64,000 bases of DNA. Source: Vitrella brassicaformis (taxonomy: Eukaryota > Sar > Vitrellaceae). Shown one piece after another: positions 33,648 through 44,461 of this stretch. The position numbers were made by a program, and so were the translations under genes. The stretch lies in assembly GCA_001179505.1 (NCBI GenBank), contig CDMY01000440.1:1-64000 (forward strand). Reading direction: 5' to 3'. The notes under the pieces were generated by a model, which was given only the letters and a program-made list of their open reading frames with translations, was not told the DNA's origin and did not search any database. The first letter of the stretch is position 1. Every line of letters begins with the position of its first letter.

Positions 33648-34200
33648 CCATGAACGAACAGGGGGAGTGTAGTCGGCAGCTGTATGGGACATTTCTGGTT
33701 CTTTGTGCCTTCTGCGCTGTGCTGTGCTGTGCTTTGTGGCATTGGGTGGGCTTGTTGGGCAGGGCATTCATCGCTGGGTGTGGTGTGCTTCGTCGATTTG
33801 GTCGTGAGGCAGCTGGACCAGGTCAGGTGTGTCTGGATTTGTGTGCTGTGGGTGTTAGTGTGTGTGTCGGTCATGCACTCGAGCACTCGAGGCACTGCAC
33901 TCGAGGGAAGGAGAGATAGGGGGGTTGCACAGGGGAGGGAGGGAGGGAGGGAGGGGTCGGTACTTGAAAAGAGAGCGTGTTTGTGCATCTGTGTGGTTTT
34001 CATCTCGTCTGTGCGCGCATTTGTCTGTCACTCGTTCCGTGTGTGTATGCGACACGACCAATACTCCACAAACTAGCCCCACCCACCCCAAGGATGCGAT
34101 GCGTGTCGGCCCGTCCCCCCTCCCCCTCCTGCCCCCATCCAGCCCTTGGACTCCCCTCCCCCCGGTTGTGTTGTGCTGTGTGTCCCTGTCTATCTACTAT
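33648..34200. other. Intergenic, convergent 3' ends, no gene seen
   Basis: Lies between the stop of the GPS protein (plus) and the stop of TAF7 (minus). It contains a (GGGA)n run at about 33926-33952 and pyrimidine-rich sequence at 34100-34260. No coding motif was seen. Confidence 0.6.
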
Positions 34201-35766
34201 CTACTTGTCCTGCCTGTCTCTGTCTCTGTCCTTTTTCCTCTTCTTTTTCTTCTTCTTCCGCTTCTCTCGCCGCGACTCAGTCTCGTCCTCGCGCGACGAG
34301 TCGGTGAAGACGGCCGCGTCCACCGGCTCACTCGGGTGCTGGAGGGGCGGCGGCGGGGCCATCGACGGGGCAGACCGATAGGCGGCACCTGACAAACGAA
34401 GGAATGAGTGCATCCATCAATCAATCAGTCAGTCAGTCAGTCACACAAATGGACAGTTTTGTTGTTGTGTGCGTGTTGTGTGTGTGTGTGTGTGTGAATG
34501 GGACGACCGACATGCACTGCAGACACTTTACCTGAGGGGTAGGGACCATCCTGCTCAATGATGTCGTCAGATGGCTGCTGCTGGAGGGGCAGCGCCGCAA
34601 TGCGACCTACAGCCAACACCACACACACACACACATGACCACCCATTATTCCGCGCATCCATGTGCTCATCTTCACTGACTGACTGACCAGCGACTTTCG
34701 CGGGTTTCTTCTTGGGTTTGCCCTTGGCTTTGACTTTGGGTTTGGACCCCGGCCGCCCTGCAAAGGCGACGACTTTGGCGCCCTTGAGGCCAAACAGCGT
34801 GTCGCTGAGATCGGAGGCGTCGCTCTTGGCCTCTGCAAAGTCCTGGGCTGAGGTCTCGAGGATCTCGTCGGCAGCGGCGTTCTTCTGGTGCTCATTGCGT
34901 TGGTACTCTGACACCCACTCCTCCTCGTATATGTCACAGCTCTGGTGCTCCAAATACTGACACACACACACACACACACACACGTGATAGATATCTACCA
35001 ACCAACAGGTGTGTGTGTGCCTCTTCGGTAGTCACCATGAGAATGGCGTCTTCCATCTCGCGCATCTCTGACGGCGAGTAAGCACAGTCGCCCCGGAACT
35101 TGCGCATTCGGATGCGGTGCGTGCCGGGCGTCAGACCTTATCCACACACACACACACAGACACTTAGACAGCCATCTGCTGTCCATTGCTGTCCATGCGT
35201 GTGTGCATTGCCCACCCACCTGAGTTGAATGTGTAGTCGTTGACATTGAGTTGCTGTGTGCGCTTGAGGTCTGCGAGGGGGTCGGTGTTGCTGCCGGGCG
35301 GCGGCCTCTGGTAGACAATCATCATCTGCGCCACGTCGCCGCTCTTGTAGAGGTTCTCGCCCCCGTCGTTGGTCTTGTAGGTCTCCATGTAACACGGCAG
35401 GTCCACCAGCAGCCCGCCGTACATCTGCCGGTCAAAGATCAAGTCGAACTCTCGCCCCTGCTGCTTGCCCGTCGGCCGCAGGGAGAGGCCGAGCTGCTTG
35501 CCGTCCTGGGAGGTCTTGATGCGCTCGTTGAGCTTGTCGGCCACCTCGGTGGGCAGCCGAAGGATCACCTGGTGATCCACGATGTTGGTCTCGTCGTGCA
35601 GCATGCGCGTGAAGCCCTCCATCCCCGTCGTCGCGGCGTCGTCGCCACGAATGTTGCTGTGGCCCTTTATGTGCTGCCGCTTCTTGCCGTGGTGCGGGTG
35701 GGAAGGGCGGGACCCACCGGCACCGCCACCGCCGCCGCCGTGAGCATCGTCACGCCAGCCTTTCAT
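34201..35766 (-). CDS. TAF7: TFIID subunit 7 (TAF7, TAFII55 N-terminal domain)
   Basis: TAF7 is a component of the RNA polymerase II general factor TFIID and binds TAF1. The first exon (35766 to about 35226) has a Gly/His-rich start and then the TAFII55 N-terminal domain: VDHQVILRLPTEVADKLNER, FDLIFDRQMYGGLLVDLPCY, METYKTNDGGENLYKSGDVA. This matches the family pattern R-L-P...LVDLPC..E..KT.D....YKS.D. The next exon gives GLTPGTHRIRMRKFRGDCAY, the conserved LTPPMHN-R-RKF-like block. Later exons encode an acidic/coiled stretch (YLEHQSCDIYEEEWVSEYQR), a Lys/Pro-rich basic tract (KPKVKAKGKPKKKPAKVA), RIAALPLQQQPSDDIIEQDG and a very basic tail (REKRKKKKKKRKKDRDRDRQ), ending at 34201. The basic tail is unusual for TAF7 and may bind nucleic acid (inference). 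It shares a divergent promoter with the ABC transporter at 36085. Confidence 0.88.
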
Positions 35767-35905
35767 GACCTTTCGCCGACGATGAACGGGTCACAGAGCT
35801 GTCAACAGATAGATATTGATGGATTTCCCTCTGCAGCTCACGTGCATTCCTTTCGCGAACTCTCCGCAGCCCCAGTCTTCAGGGAGCGCAGCTCAGCAGC
35901 AGCGG

Positions 35906-35960
35906 GTTTAGGGAGCACCCTAGCTCTCAATTTTGGGGAGCACCCTAGCTCTCAATTTTG
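35906..35960 (+). repeat. Telo-box-like TTTAGGG and perfect 25-bp tandem repeat (2 units)
   Basis: A single GGTTTAGGG (35904-35912) leads into two identical 25-bp units, 35911-35935 and 35936-35960. Each contains AGCACCCTAGCTCTCAATTT. They lie in the 318-bp gap between the TAF7 and ABC transporter starts, directly before the palindrome at 35959. Confidence 0.7.
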
Positions 35961-35976
35961 CGAGCTAAGCTGCGAG
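35959..35976. promoter_or_regulatory. Imperfect palindrome TGCGAGCTAAGCTGCGAG in divergent promoter
   Basis: The left arm TGCGAGCT is identical to that of the perfect palindrome at 45955. The right arm differs by a transposed base (AGCTGCGA). It lies midway between TAF7 (35766) and the ABC gene (36085). Confidence 0.5.
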
Positions 35977-36084
35977 ACTCGGAGAGCGTCGACTCATCGC
36001 CTGTGGCTTGCCCAGTTGCAACGTGACGAGAGAGAGTCGGAGAGAGCTGAAGATTGAAAGAGCCGACAGACAGCAACGACTCGG

Positions 36085-37362
36085 ATGGCTTTCCCATATT
36101 GGCGCATCACGAGAGCTCCCCGGCTGTCTGTGGCGCTGCAGCTGACTGCCTTCGCCCTCTATGGGCTGATCTCGCCCCTCCTGCTGGGCTCCCTCTATGG
36201 CTTCCAGCCCGAACTGCTGTTGGAGCAGGAGCTGGAGCGGTACAGTTTTGCCTTCTCGGTTGCGGACGCGGTGCTGGTCAACGTGCTGAGGGGCGGTGTG
36301 TTGCTGTTCTTTTGGATCTGCGCCGTGATCAGGAGGCCCGCCATATATGTTTCAGCTATAGCGCTGGCCTTCACGGCCGTCAAGACGGTGGCCTTACTCA
36401 TTGGGCTGGCCATGTAAGACGGGACAGGGAGGGAGGGAGGGAGGGAGGGTCAGTCAGGCGCGTGTGTGATGTTCCTTGCCGTGTGTGTGTGTTTGTCTGT
36501 GGTTCCTCCAGTTCCGGCCATGTCGGCGGTGTGTTGACTCGGCTGGGGACACTGTTTGTGTGTGTGGTTGGCGGGGCGCTGGAGATGTACACGGTCCACC
36601 AGGGCAGCTACAAGGACATCGACCCCGACATCGAGCTGGACGACAAAGTGCAGCCCCTGTGCACCGACACCCACGCCCACACCAACACCCACACACATAC
36701 CATCGTCGACCACCCCAGCCACTCGGCCGCACCCACGGAGCTGACCGTCGACTCCAGCTACACCTACCTGCCGCCATCCATCGGCACGGGAGCCTCGTAC
36801 CGATTCGACAACGAAGGTACACATCTGTCGATGACAAAGAGTGTCGATCCACGTGTGTGTTCTCCTCTCTGTCTGCCTGGCTCCTTCAGACGACACAGAT
36901 GATGACGACAACGACGTCAAAAATGACAACGACGACAAGCTTCTGACGAACGGCAATGACGGCTTGGCTTCGGGAGTGAAGGCGCCGCCGAAGGTGTCGA
37001 CGGTCAAGTGCCTGATACACTACGCCCAGCCAGATCTGGGGCTTATCATTGGTATGTGGGTGGGTGGGGGGCTGAGGGGAGGGGAGCGGATAGGCGACCC
37101 TCGCACACACACACACCGTTTGCCGATGTAATGTAGGTGGCGGTTGTTTCCTGGTGCTGTCGTCTCTGACCAAGTTGATGCTGCCAAAGTTCATCGCCCA
37201 GTGCATCTCTGCCGTGCTCGACAGCAGCGCCTCCGACGAGGTCTTCTGGGGCGGCGTCGTCTACCTGGTCCTCTTCTCTATCCTCTTCTCCTTCTTCAGC
37301 GGGCTGCGCGTCTGGTCAGCCGCTCAGCATGACATATCGTGACCGTTGGTCGCCGTGCATCC

Positions 37363-37395
<33 letters not shown>

Positions 37396-39719
37396 TGTCT
37401 GTGTCAGGTGCACAGCTAAGGTGGAGGTGAGGCTGGTGGCGAGGGTGCAGCGTGTGCTCTTGGCCAACCTGATGCGGAAAGACGTGCAGTACTTCGATGA
37501 GCACGGCACCGGGGCGCTCACCAGCAGACTCACCTCCGACGCCACGCTCCTCGGCTCCATCCTCACCACCAACCTCAACCTGGTCGGTGATGGATGGACC
37601 TTCTCTGTCTCACACGCACACGCGCACACGCACACACGCCTTGTGTCCCTCCCTGCCTCCGTCCGTCCGCCATGTGATATTATAACAAGCAGGTGCTGCA
37701 GTATTCAATCCAATTGGTGGGGTCGCTCCTGTTTCTGTTCCTGCTGGGGTGGCAGCTGGCGTGCGTCTACTCGGCCATATCGATCGTCTTCTTCGTCGGC
37801 ACCCGGCTCTTCGGCAACCTCATACGCACCATGCAGAGGAAGGTCCAGGACGTCAAGAGCGATGCAAACCACGTGCGTACGCGTCTGACACCCAGACACG
37901 CCGACACGCAGCCAGGAATGATGAATGAATGGGTGTGTGTGCGTGTGGATGCGTGTGTAGGTTGCGGACCAGGCGATATCGTTGATCCGACTCGTGCGGG
38001 CTTTTGCATCGGAGGAGTGGGAGTGCCGAAGATACAACGAGTGGAACAGGTGAGCTGAGCGGGCGGTGTGCCTGTGTGGGCGACGGATAACTCATGGAGG
38101 CCACGTGTTGTTGCGGCCGATCCGGATCACCTGTACTCCGTGTTGCAGGCGTCAGGTATTGCAGGAGCTTAAGATCAAGATGTCGTACGCCCTCTACCTG
38201 CCATGCGTCACCATCGTCCAGAACGGCCTGGTCATTCTCGTGCTGCTACTCGGCGCATGGTACCCAGATGCCAAATGCACACGGCGATCAATGGCCTTTC
38301 ATGTTGGTGCCTTTGTTCGTGCTTGCGTGTGTGGGCAGGTATGTGTATCACGGATACATGAGCGGCGAGGCCCTCACAGCGTTCCTCCTCTACAGCCAGG
38401 GCGTCGGCGATCCCATGATCAACCTCGCGCAGCAAGTCGTTGCCTTGGCCACCGGCCTCGGCGCGGGCGAGAAGATCTTTGAGATAATCGCCGAGAAACC
38501 CACCCTCCCCATCAGCGGCGGCATCGTTCCCTTTTCAACGCCCAAAGGTGAGCATGCAAACGAACGTGGGCGCAGGCAGTTCTCCGCGTTTCCCTGTGTG
38601 TATGTCTGTGCGATTTGTGTGGCATATACTCCAGGTCACTTGGAGATGCGTGGGGTGTGGTTCGCCTACCCCAGTGCCCCGCTGCACGCCGTGGCCCGTG
38701 ACATCAATGTGGAGATTAGGCCTGGTGAGCGCGTGGCTTTTGTTGGACTGTCAGGCAGCGGCAAGTCGTCCCTCCTGTCGCTGATTCTGCGGTACTTCGA
38801 TCCCCAGCGCGGCAGCATCGCCTTTGATGGCCATGACATTCGGGTGCTCGACCCCCGGTATGGATGGCAGGCAATCACGCCACAGCACCTAACGTGGCAC
38901 GGCAGACGCATGGTGTGCCTGTCTGTCTGTCTGTCTGTTGTGTGGTTTGTGATTGCGCGCAGGTGGCTGCGCAACCGCATCGGCATCGTGACGCAGGAGA
39001 GCATGCTGTTCGGCATATCGATAAAGGACAACATCGCCTACGCCATGCCCGACGCACCTCTGGCCGACGTGCAGGAGGCCGCTGCACTCGCGTCGTGCCA
39101 CGAGTTCATCGTCGCGCTGCCACAGGGGTCAGTCTGTGGCACATGGCAGCGAGTGACACATGGCAGCGAATGCAGCTGGATAATGATCTCTCTCTCTCTC
39201 TCTCTCTCTCCGTCTCTCTCTGGGTGTGTGCAGGTATGACACAGAGGTGGGCGAGAGGGGTGTGCGGCTGAGTGGCGGGCAGCGGCAGCGACTGGCGCTG
39301 GCAAGGGCGCTGATGAGGAAGCCAACTTTGCTGCTGCTGGACGAGGCGACGAGTGCGCTGGATGCCAAGAGCGAGGCGTCGGTGCAGCAAGCTCTCGACC
39401 TGCTGCACTCCAAGACCAAGATGACCATGGTCATCGTGGCACACCGGCTTTCGACCGTCAAGGACGCCGACCGCATCGTCGTCATGTGTTCTGGACGGAT
39501 CGTCGAAACGGTAGCACCGCACTCACAGACACGGACACACGTGGCATGGCATGGGGATGTCTTATCTCATGGTTGCTGTGTCTTGCTGTAATTCAGGGCA
39601 CCCACGCCCAGTTGTTAGCTCAGAACGGTGCCTATCGGTCTCTGATCGACCGGCAGCTACAGACGGACCTCCTCACACACACCAGGCCTCGCAGCCGCAA
39701 GCAGTCACGGCAGGACTGA
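36085..39719 (+). CDS. ABC half transporter (ABCB type)
   Basis: An ATP-driven membrane exporter with one transmembrane domain and one nucleotide-binding domain, so it should act as a dimer. N-terminal hydrophobic segments start at once ([34 protein letters not shown]), suggesting an extra TMD0-like part. The ABC membrane domain spans about 37010-38550 ([40 protein letters not shown] then [38 protein letters not shown]). The NBD spans about 38630-39710: A-loop region VWFAYPSAP, Walker [11 protein letters not shown]-loop [12 protein letters not shown], signature [17 protein letters not shown], Walker [14 protein letters not shown] and H-loop IVAHRLSTV. All key residues are present. The C-terminus is [21 protein letters not shown] His/Thr-rich loop near 36659-36718 could be a retained 60-nt intron. 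Substrate is unknown. Confidence 0.88.
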
Positions 39720-40232
39720 ATAGATAGACGAGAACAGATAGGTGGTTGGGCGGGTGGCTGGGTGGGATTGGGCGGGTTCATTGTCTCGCCAAGCGATTTT
39801 GCTCCACTGACTAAGTGACTGATCTCTCGTGCTGCTGTACTTTGCTGACCCAGGGCTTCGCGTGTGTGTGTGTGTGTGACTTGTGTGTGTGACTGTGTGT
39901 GGATACTGATGCACACGTGTCCGTGTGTGGTGCCTTGCTTGATTGTCTGTATAGCTGCCTGCCTGCCCGCCTGTGTGTGTACTGGGGCAGGGCAGAAGGA
40001 GACAGGGATTGATGAAGGATGATGTCCTTACTGACAGAAACGTGGAAAAAGACATACAACGAATGGCACCGTCTACTGATGACAGATTGTCTATGTGTGA
40101 GCCATAATGACACACAAGGGGCCTCAATGACCATGACCACATCTATCGTCGCACCACACGCGAGCAGCGCAGAGACAAACCTACAGACACAATCGGAATG
40201 CCACACCCACGTCACCGCGTGCGCAAGTCATA
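39720..40232. other. Intergenic, convergent 3' ends, no gene seen
   Basis: TG microsatellites (39865-39900) and no conserved reading frame. Probably the 3' UTRs of the ABC transporter and the coiled-coil gene. Confidence 0.6.
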
Positions 40233-41508
40233 TCATAGCTGGTACATCCAGGCCTTTGTGGTCCTCCGCGCGCCACTCCCCCCCTCCTTAGATCCCCGTC
40301 TCTTCGCCGAGCCGCCAGACGTGCCCGAACTTTCACTCTTCATCCCGCCGGCCTTGCTGCCCTTGGCCGCCTGCATCCACAGACTGACCGTGTCTCTCTC
40401 TGTGGCCATGTCTCGCTTTGGTCATGTCACCTTGGCTTCTTTCTCGTCCTTTCTCCGCTCCTTCTCTATCTCTTTCTGTTTCTTTGCCATCGACTGGTGC
40501 AGCTTCTGCTTGCCCTCTGTCACGTCCAGGGCGGCATCGAGCCCAGCCCGCACATAGCTCTCAAGGGTGCCCAGAATGGTGTCGGGCGGCTTTTGCACCC
40601 TGGCAGCGCGGCTGAGGCGCCGCTCCACCTTGGCCCGCTGGGCCCGCCGCTTGTCGACTCGCTCCTTGGCTGACTTGCATTGGTAGTAGCGGCCTTTGGC
40701 GTGCTGCTTGCCCTCAAACTCGATGGTCTTGGCCAGATGCTCGAAGGCCTGCATGCATAAAGGAACGGAGAGGAGACACCATCTATGTTATATTTGAATC
40801 GATTTCGATTGTGTGGGTCATGCTGTTGGGTACCCAACCCACCCTACCTTTCTTTCGTTGCCGTCTTTCTCTTCCTGTTTCTTGATCTGCATGTCCGTCT
40901 CGAGGATCTCCCTCTCCCACTCGGCGGCAATATGCACGGCGGCGTCATACCTCGTGTACAGGACGTCCACCTGCGGCTTGAGGGCCTCGGCCGTCTCTTT
41001 CTCCTGCCGCCACTGTATCCACGCATCCAGCACCACACGCATCCGCTTCGTCCACCCTGATCGCAGACAGACAGACAGACAGACAGACAATCGCAGACAG
41101 ACAGACAGACAGACAGGGATACACACAGATTGCCGACGTACATCATGCAGGCTCGCCGACATGAGGTCATCCTATCAATGTCCCGCTTGGCCATGGGCAC
41201 ACCAGCAGGCTGGTGCTTCAGCTTGTGTATGGCGGCATCGAGCTGCTTCCTCCTATTGTCAGGGAGGGGTGGCAGGTGCCCCTTGATGAACTCCTGCAGC
41301 TGCTGCTACCGGAACAGCGCCAGCTGGTACTCGTTCCACTTGGCCTGGTAGGCGGGCTCCAGCTCATCCCTCATAAGCTCCGCCACCGCCCGGTTGTTGG
41401 TCTGGACTTCCTGCCGCACCTGCAGCAGCTCGAGGGGGGTGAGCTCAAAGACGGAGCTCTGCCCTGCCCAGTGCTCGCCGTGACCCGACACGCCGCCAAT
41501 GTTGCCCA
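40233..41508 (-). CDS. Coiled-coil protein of unknown function with an in-frame TAG
   Basis: Start at 41508 (MGNIGGVSGHGEHWAGQSSV). Exons join as: FELTPLELLQVRQEVQTNNR then MRDELEPAYQAKWNEYQLAL; an in-frame TAG (41306-41308); QQLQEFIKGHLPPLPDNRRK, LDAAIHKLKHQPAGVPMAKR and DIDRMTSCRRACMMYV in the same frame; GWTKRMRVVLDAWIQWRQEK; ALKPQVDVLYTRYDAAVHIA; AFEHLAKTIEFEGKQHAKGR; KQKEIEKERRKDEKEAK; and a last Lys/Ser/Gly-rich exon ending ARRTTKAWMYQL at 40233. Charged heptad-like helices dominate. I do not recognise the family. The reading frame stays strongly coding after the TAG, so the stop is a recent mutation, a sequencing error (CAG to TAG) or a read-through site. It is head-to-head with family copy F. 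Confidence 0.6.
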
Positions 41509-41716
41509 TCTCTTCATGTGTGCTCGAGGACGGTTTATACGACAAGGCAAGGTCTGCGTGAGCTGCAGTCTGACATCTCCCCACTCAAAAAGACACCCTT
41601 CCATTGCAAAGCCATGGTCTCTCCAGATCGCCTTGGAAAAGTCTCGACGATCGGCGTGGTCTGTCGGATACAATTTCTCCTCGTGATCTCAATGACAGTA
41701 GCTCAGGTTCTCCAGC

Positions 41717-43471
41717 ATGAGTGTTGAAGGAGAGCCGAAGCGTCCCCGCACACAAGGCGGCGACTCGGCCGCTCCAAATGAGAACACACCGGTGAGCATT
41801 AATCGAGAAGCGAACGCATTCACTCAAGAGAGCACACAAACGTCCATCATCGTGCTGACTGTCTGTGTCTGTGGGTGTGTTGCAGTCCATCAGTGAGGGT
41901 TTGGTTCGTCTGGAGGAGCGCATCGCATCGCTGCACACACACATAGATCAGGCACGTGGCGCATGAGAGGCTCAATGGCCTCACTGCTGGTGTGCTCTCA
42001 TCCACTGTGTGTGTGTGTGCGGTGCCTGCAGGTCTCACGAGAGGCTGCCGGTGTGCAGCAGCTCTTCAACATAACAGTCGCCGCACAGGTCAACCACACA
42101 CACACACACGAGAGTACTGCAGCCGTCACTGTCTCCACGGTTGTCTGTCTGTGTGTGTCTGGTGCAGACGCCTCTGCTCACCAAGAAGTGGCGCAGCGTC
42201 TTCGCTGCTCTCTCGTCGGCTAAAGATGCACTGCGTGACGTCGAGGATGGCGTCAAGGGCACCATTCGGCCCATCGGCTGGGCCAAGCCGCCCCCGCCCG
42301 CCGACTCGGCCGACGGCCTGCCGCCTGATGTCTGCCGCGACGTCATCTACCGGTGCCTGCCCATCGACGAGGCCGTCTGCTCGGCCCGCCCCACCAGCAG
42401 GGCACACGGCAGCCAACTCGTCAATGAGGCCTTCGTGCAGCGCCGCATCGACACGCACTCAGCCGCCACTCGCTGACCGGCCTCATCGACGTGGGCCGGA
42501 CAGCAGCAGACACGGCCAATGCTGCGGCACCCACCCCTGCCCCTCCGACCAGTAGCAGCAGCAGTGACGCACCGGCCGCTGCTGGTGGTGGTGGCCCTCA
42601 TGTGTCGCATTTCTGTCATCTCTGCCAGTGCTGCTATGCACTCGAGTATGGCGGGGCGGTGTGGTGTGAGTGGCCCGACTTCATCCGGCTGGCTGACATC
42701 TACAAGCTGACGCCCTCGACTGGCCTGCCGCTGATCATGTCGCCTCAGTGGATGGCGGCCCACCTGCCCACCAAGGCCGACTTCCACACCATGCCCCTCG
42801 CCCTTCGCCAGTACAGCACATTCGGCCACCTCCTCAACTACAAGGGGACCAGCCTGGCGATCACAAAGGTGGATGAGGCCGAGGATGACGACGAGGAGGG
42901 CGAAGAGGAGGATAGAGAGGGGGACGGTGGGGTGACACGGCAGCGGTATCGCATCGGGAGCGGCGAGCACGAGTGGCGGTTCGAGACAGTGCCGCTGTCC
43001 GCCATCCCTCCCCACCATCCCTGCCGTCGCACATACGACCCCCACAACCCGCCCATCCGCTACGATGGCTTCCTCGTCCCCTCATTCACGGCCTTCATGA
43101 AGCATATGGTGCTGCTGGAGTGGTGTGAGTCAGACCAGAAGGGGGTGGTTGAGAAGAAGGTATTTCGGAGGATAGTAGGCCGTGACAATGAGCGGTTTCG
43201 GTCGTTGCTGACGGACCCCATCGACGGGCACACCACCATCGACTTCATCACGGAGACGGGTGGCGAGCGGGGGCGATTCATCATCCTCAAGGGCATGAAG
43301 GAAGGCGACATCGTCGCCGCATCTCTGATGGTGGCTTCCGGCCACATCACCTACACAAACGAGGCGGAGATTGGGGGCCGCACGCGGCTGTCTGACCGAT
43401 TCCCCATCGCAATGTCCTTGGCCTACTCCTTCCTGGGAAAACACGGCGTCGCCCGCATCATACCGCAGTAG
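41717..43471 (+). pseudogene. Copy F of multicopy family, one-base deletion
   Basis: The best view of the long-type exon structure. Exon 1 is MSVEGEPKRPRTQGGDSAAP (from 41717). Exon 2 is SISEGLVRLEERIASLHTHI, with a GC donor (GCACGT, about 41953). Exon 3 is VSREAAGVQQLFNITVAAQ. The main exon from about 42169 reads FAALSSAKDALRDVEDGVKG and F-box-like LPPDVCRDVIYRCLPIDEAV. One base is missing near 42455 compared with copy B, so the frame ends at 42474-42476 after FVQRRIDTHSAATR. The rest continues in another frame: GGAVWCEWPDFIRLADIYKL, LPLIMSPQWMAAHLPTKADF, HNPPIRYDGFLVPSFTAFMK, GHTTIDFITE, RFIILKGMKEGD and VARIIPQ, ending at 43471. Everything else is well kept, so the loss is recent or a sequencing error. 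Confidence 0.75.
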
Positions 43472-43587
43472 AGGAGAGCACAAGTGAGCCGTAGTGGGGA
43501 GGACATTCACATACACACAAGATGCATGCATCGAGTGCCCGGATGACATTGGTGCGTCTGTGTGTGTGTGTGTGTGTGTGGACCCGC

Positions 43588-43632
43588 CTTGTGCTGACCA
43601 GGCACCGATTCGCCCAGATCATGCCGCAGTAG
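43588..43632 (+). pseudogene. Isolated C-terminal tail of another family copy
   Basis: The frame LVLTRHRFAQIMPQ followed by TAG matches the family ending (LLTKHRLAHIIPQ in copy B), and the sequence after the stop (agaggagagcac) repeats that after copy F. It marks a second, otherwise deleted, copy directly downstream of copy F. Confidence 0.6.
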
Positions 43633-44461
43633 AGGAGAGCACGTAGAATTGTAGAGGCCGGTGGGCGGTAGAAGGCTGATCGCCCCAGAGAGATGCCAAT
43701 GACTGGATGGGATGGATGCGCCACGTGGGCCATCGGTGGATGCCGTGGCAGATGGATTGCTGCATTGTGTGCGCATGGTGGACTGCATTGATTTGACCAT
43801 CGTACAGACGGGGCGGTGCCTGTGTGCGCCGTGCAATTTTGATCATCTTTCGATGCGCGGGCAAGCCATTCGTTGATCGTCCGTCGCACAATCAAATCCA
43901 CCACCACCACCCACCCCTTCCAGCCCTCTAACGTGCAACATTTCGATCGCACGACCATCCAAAGATGGACGTACACTCAGACTCAGACACCCAGGCCAGG
44001 CAGCCGAACAGCGGATCATGTGTGCATTCAATTCATGTGTGTGTGGCCTCGTCTATCTGCCACACGGATCGATCAAAAAGTGCCATCACCGCCCGCCATG
44101 CCATTGTACAGATCTGCACAGCAGCCCAGCCGATTGTCTGATTGCATAGGCAGAGTAGACCGCCCCTTCTCCCCCCCTGTAGCTAGACCACACCTGCACG
44201 TGTGTGTGTAGTTGGTTGGTTGCACCCAAGAGAGGGATGGACAGCCAGACGAGACAGACAGACAGACAGACACCAAGAAAGCAAAAAGGAGCAGCCCATC
44301 CATCAGGCACGGCACCCAAAAAAACGAAGCAAAGGGCAGCCAGGGGCCATCTGCCATCTCTCCCTCCCTCCTCACCCACCAAGGTTCTGCCGTCTGTCCG
44401 TCACACATTCGGTCATCCATCCATCCATCCAGCCCATTCATGTGTGGTGTGAGTGGACGCG
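43633..44461. other. Intergenic, no gene seen
   Basis: About 830 bp with no family motifs or consistent frame on either strand. It contains GACA/GTCT and CCAT repeats (44255-44275, 44416-44432). Confidence 0.55.
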
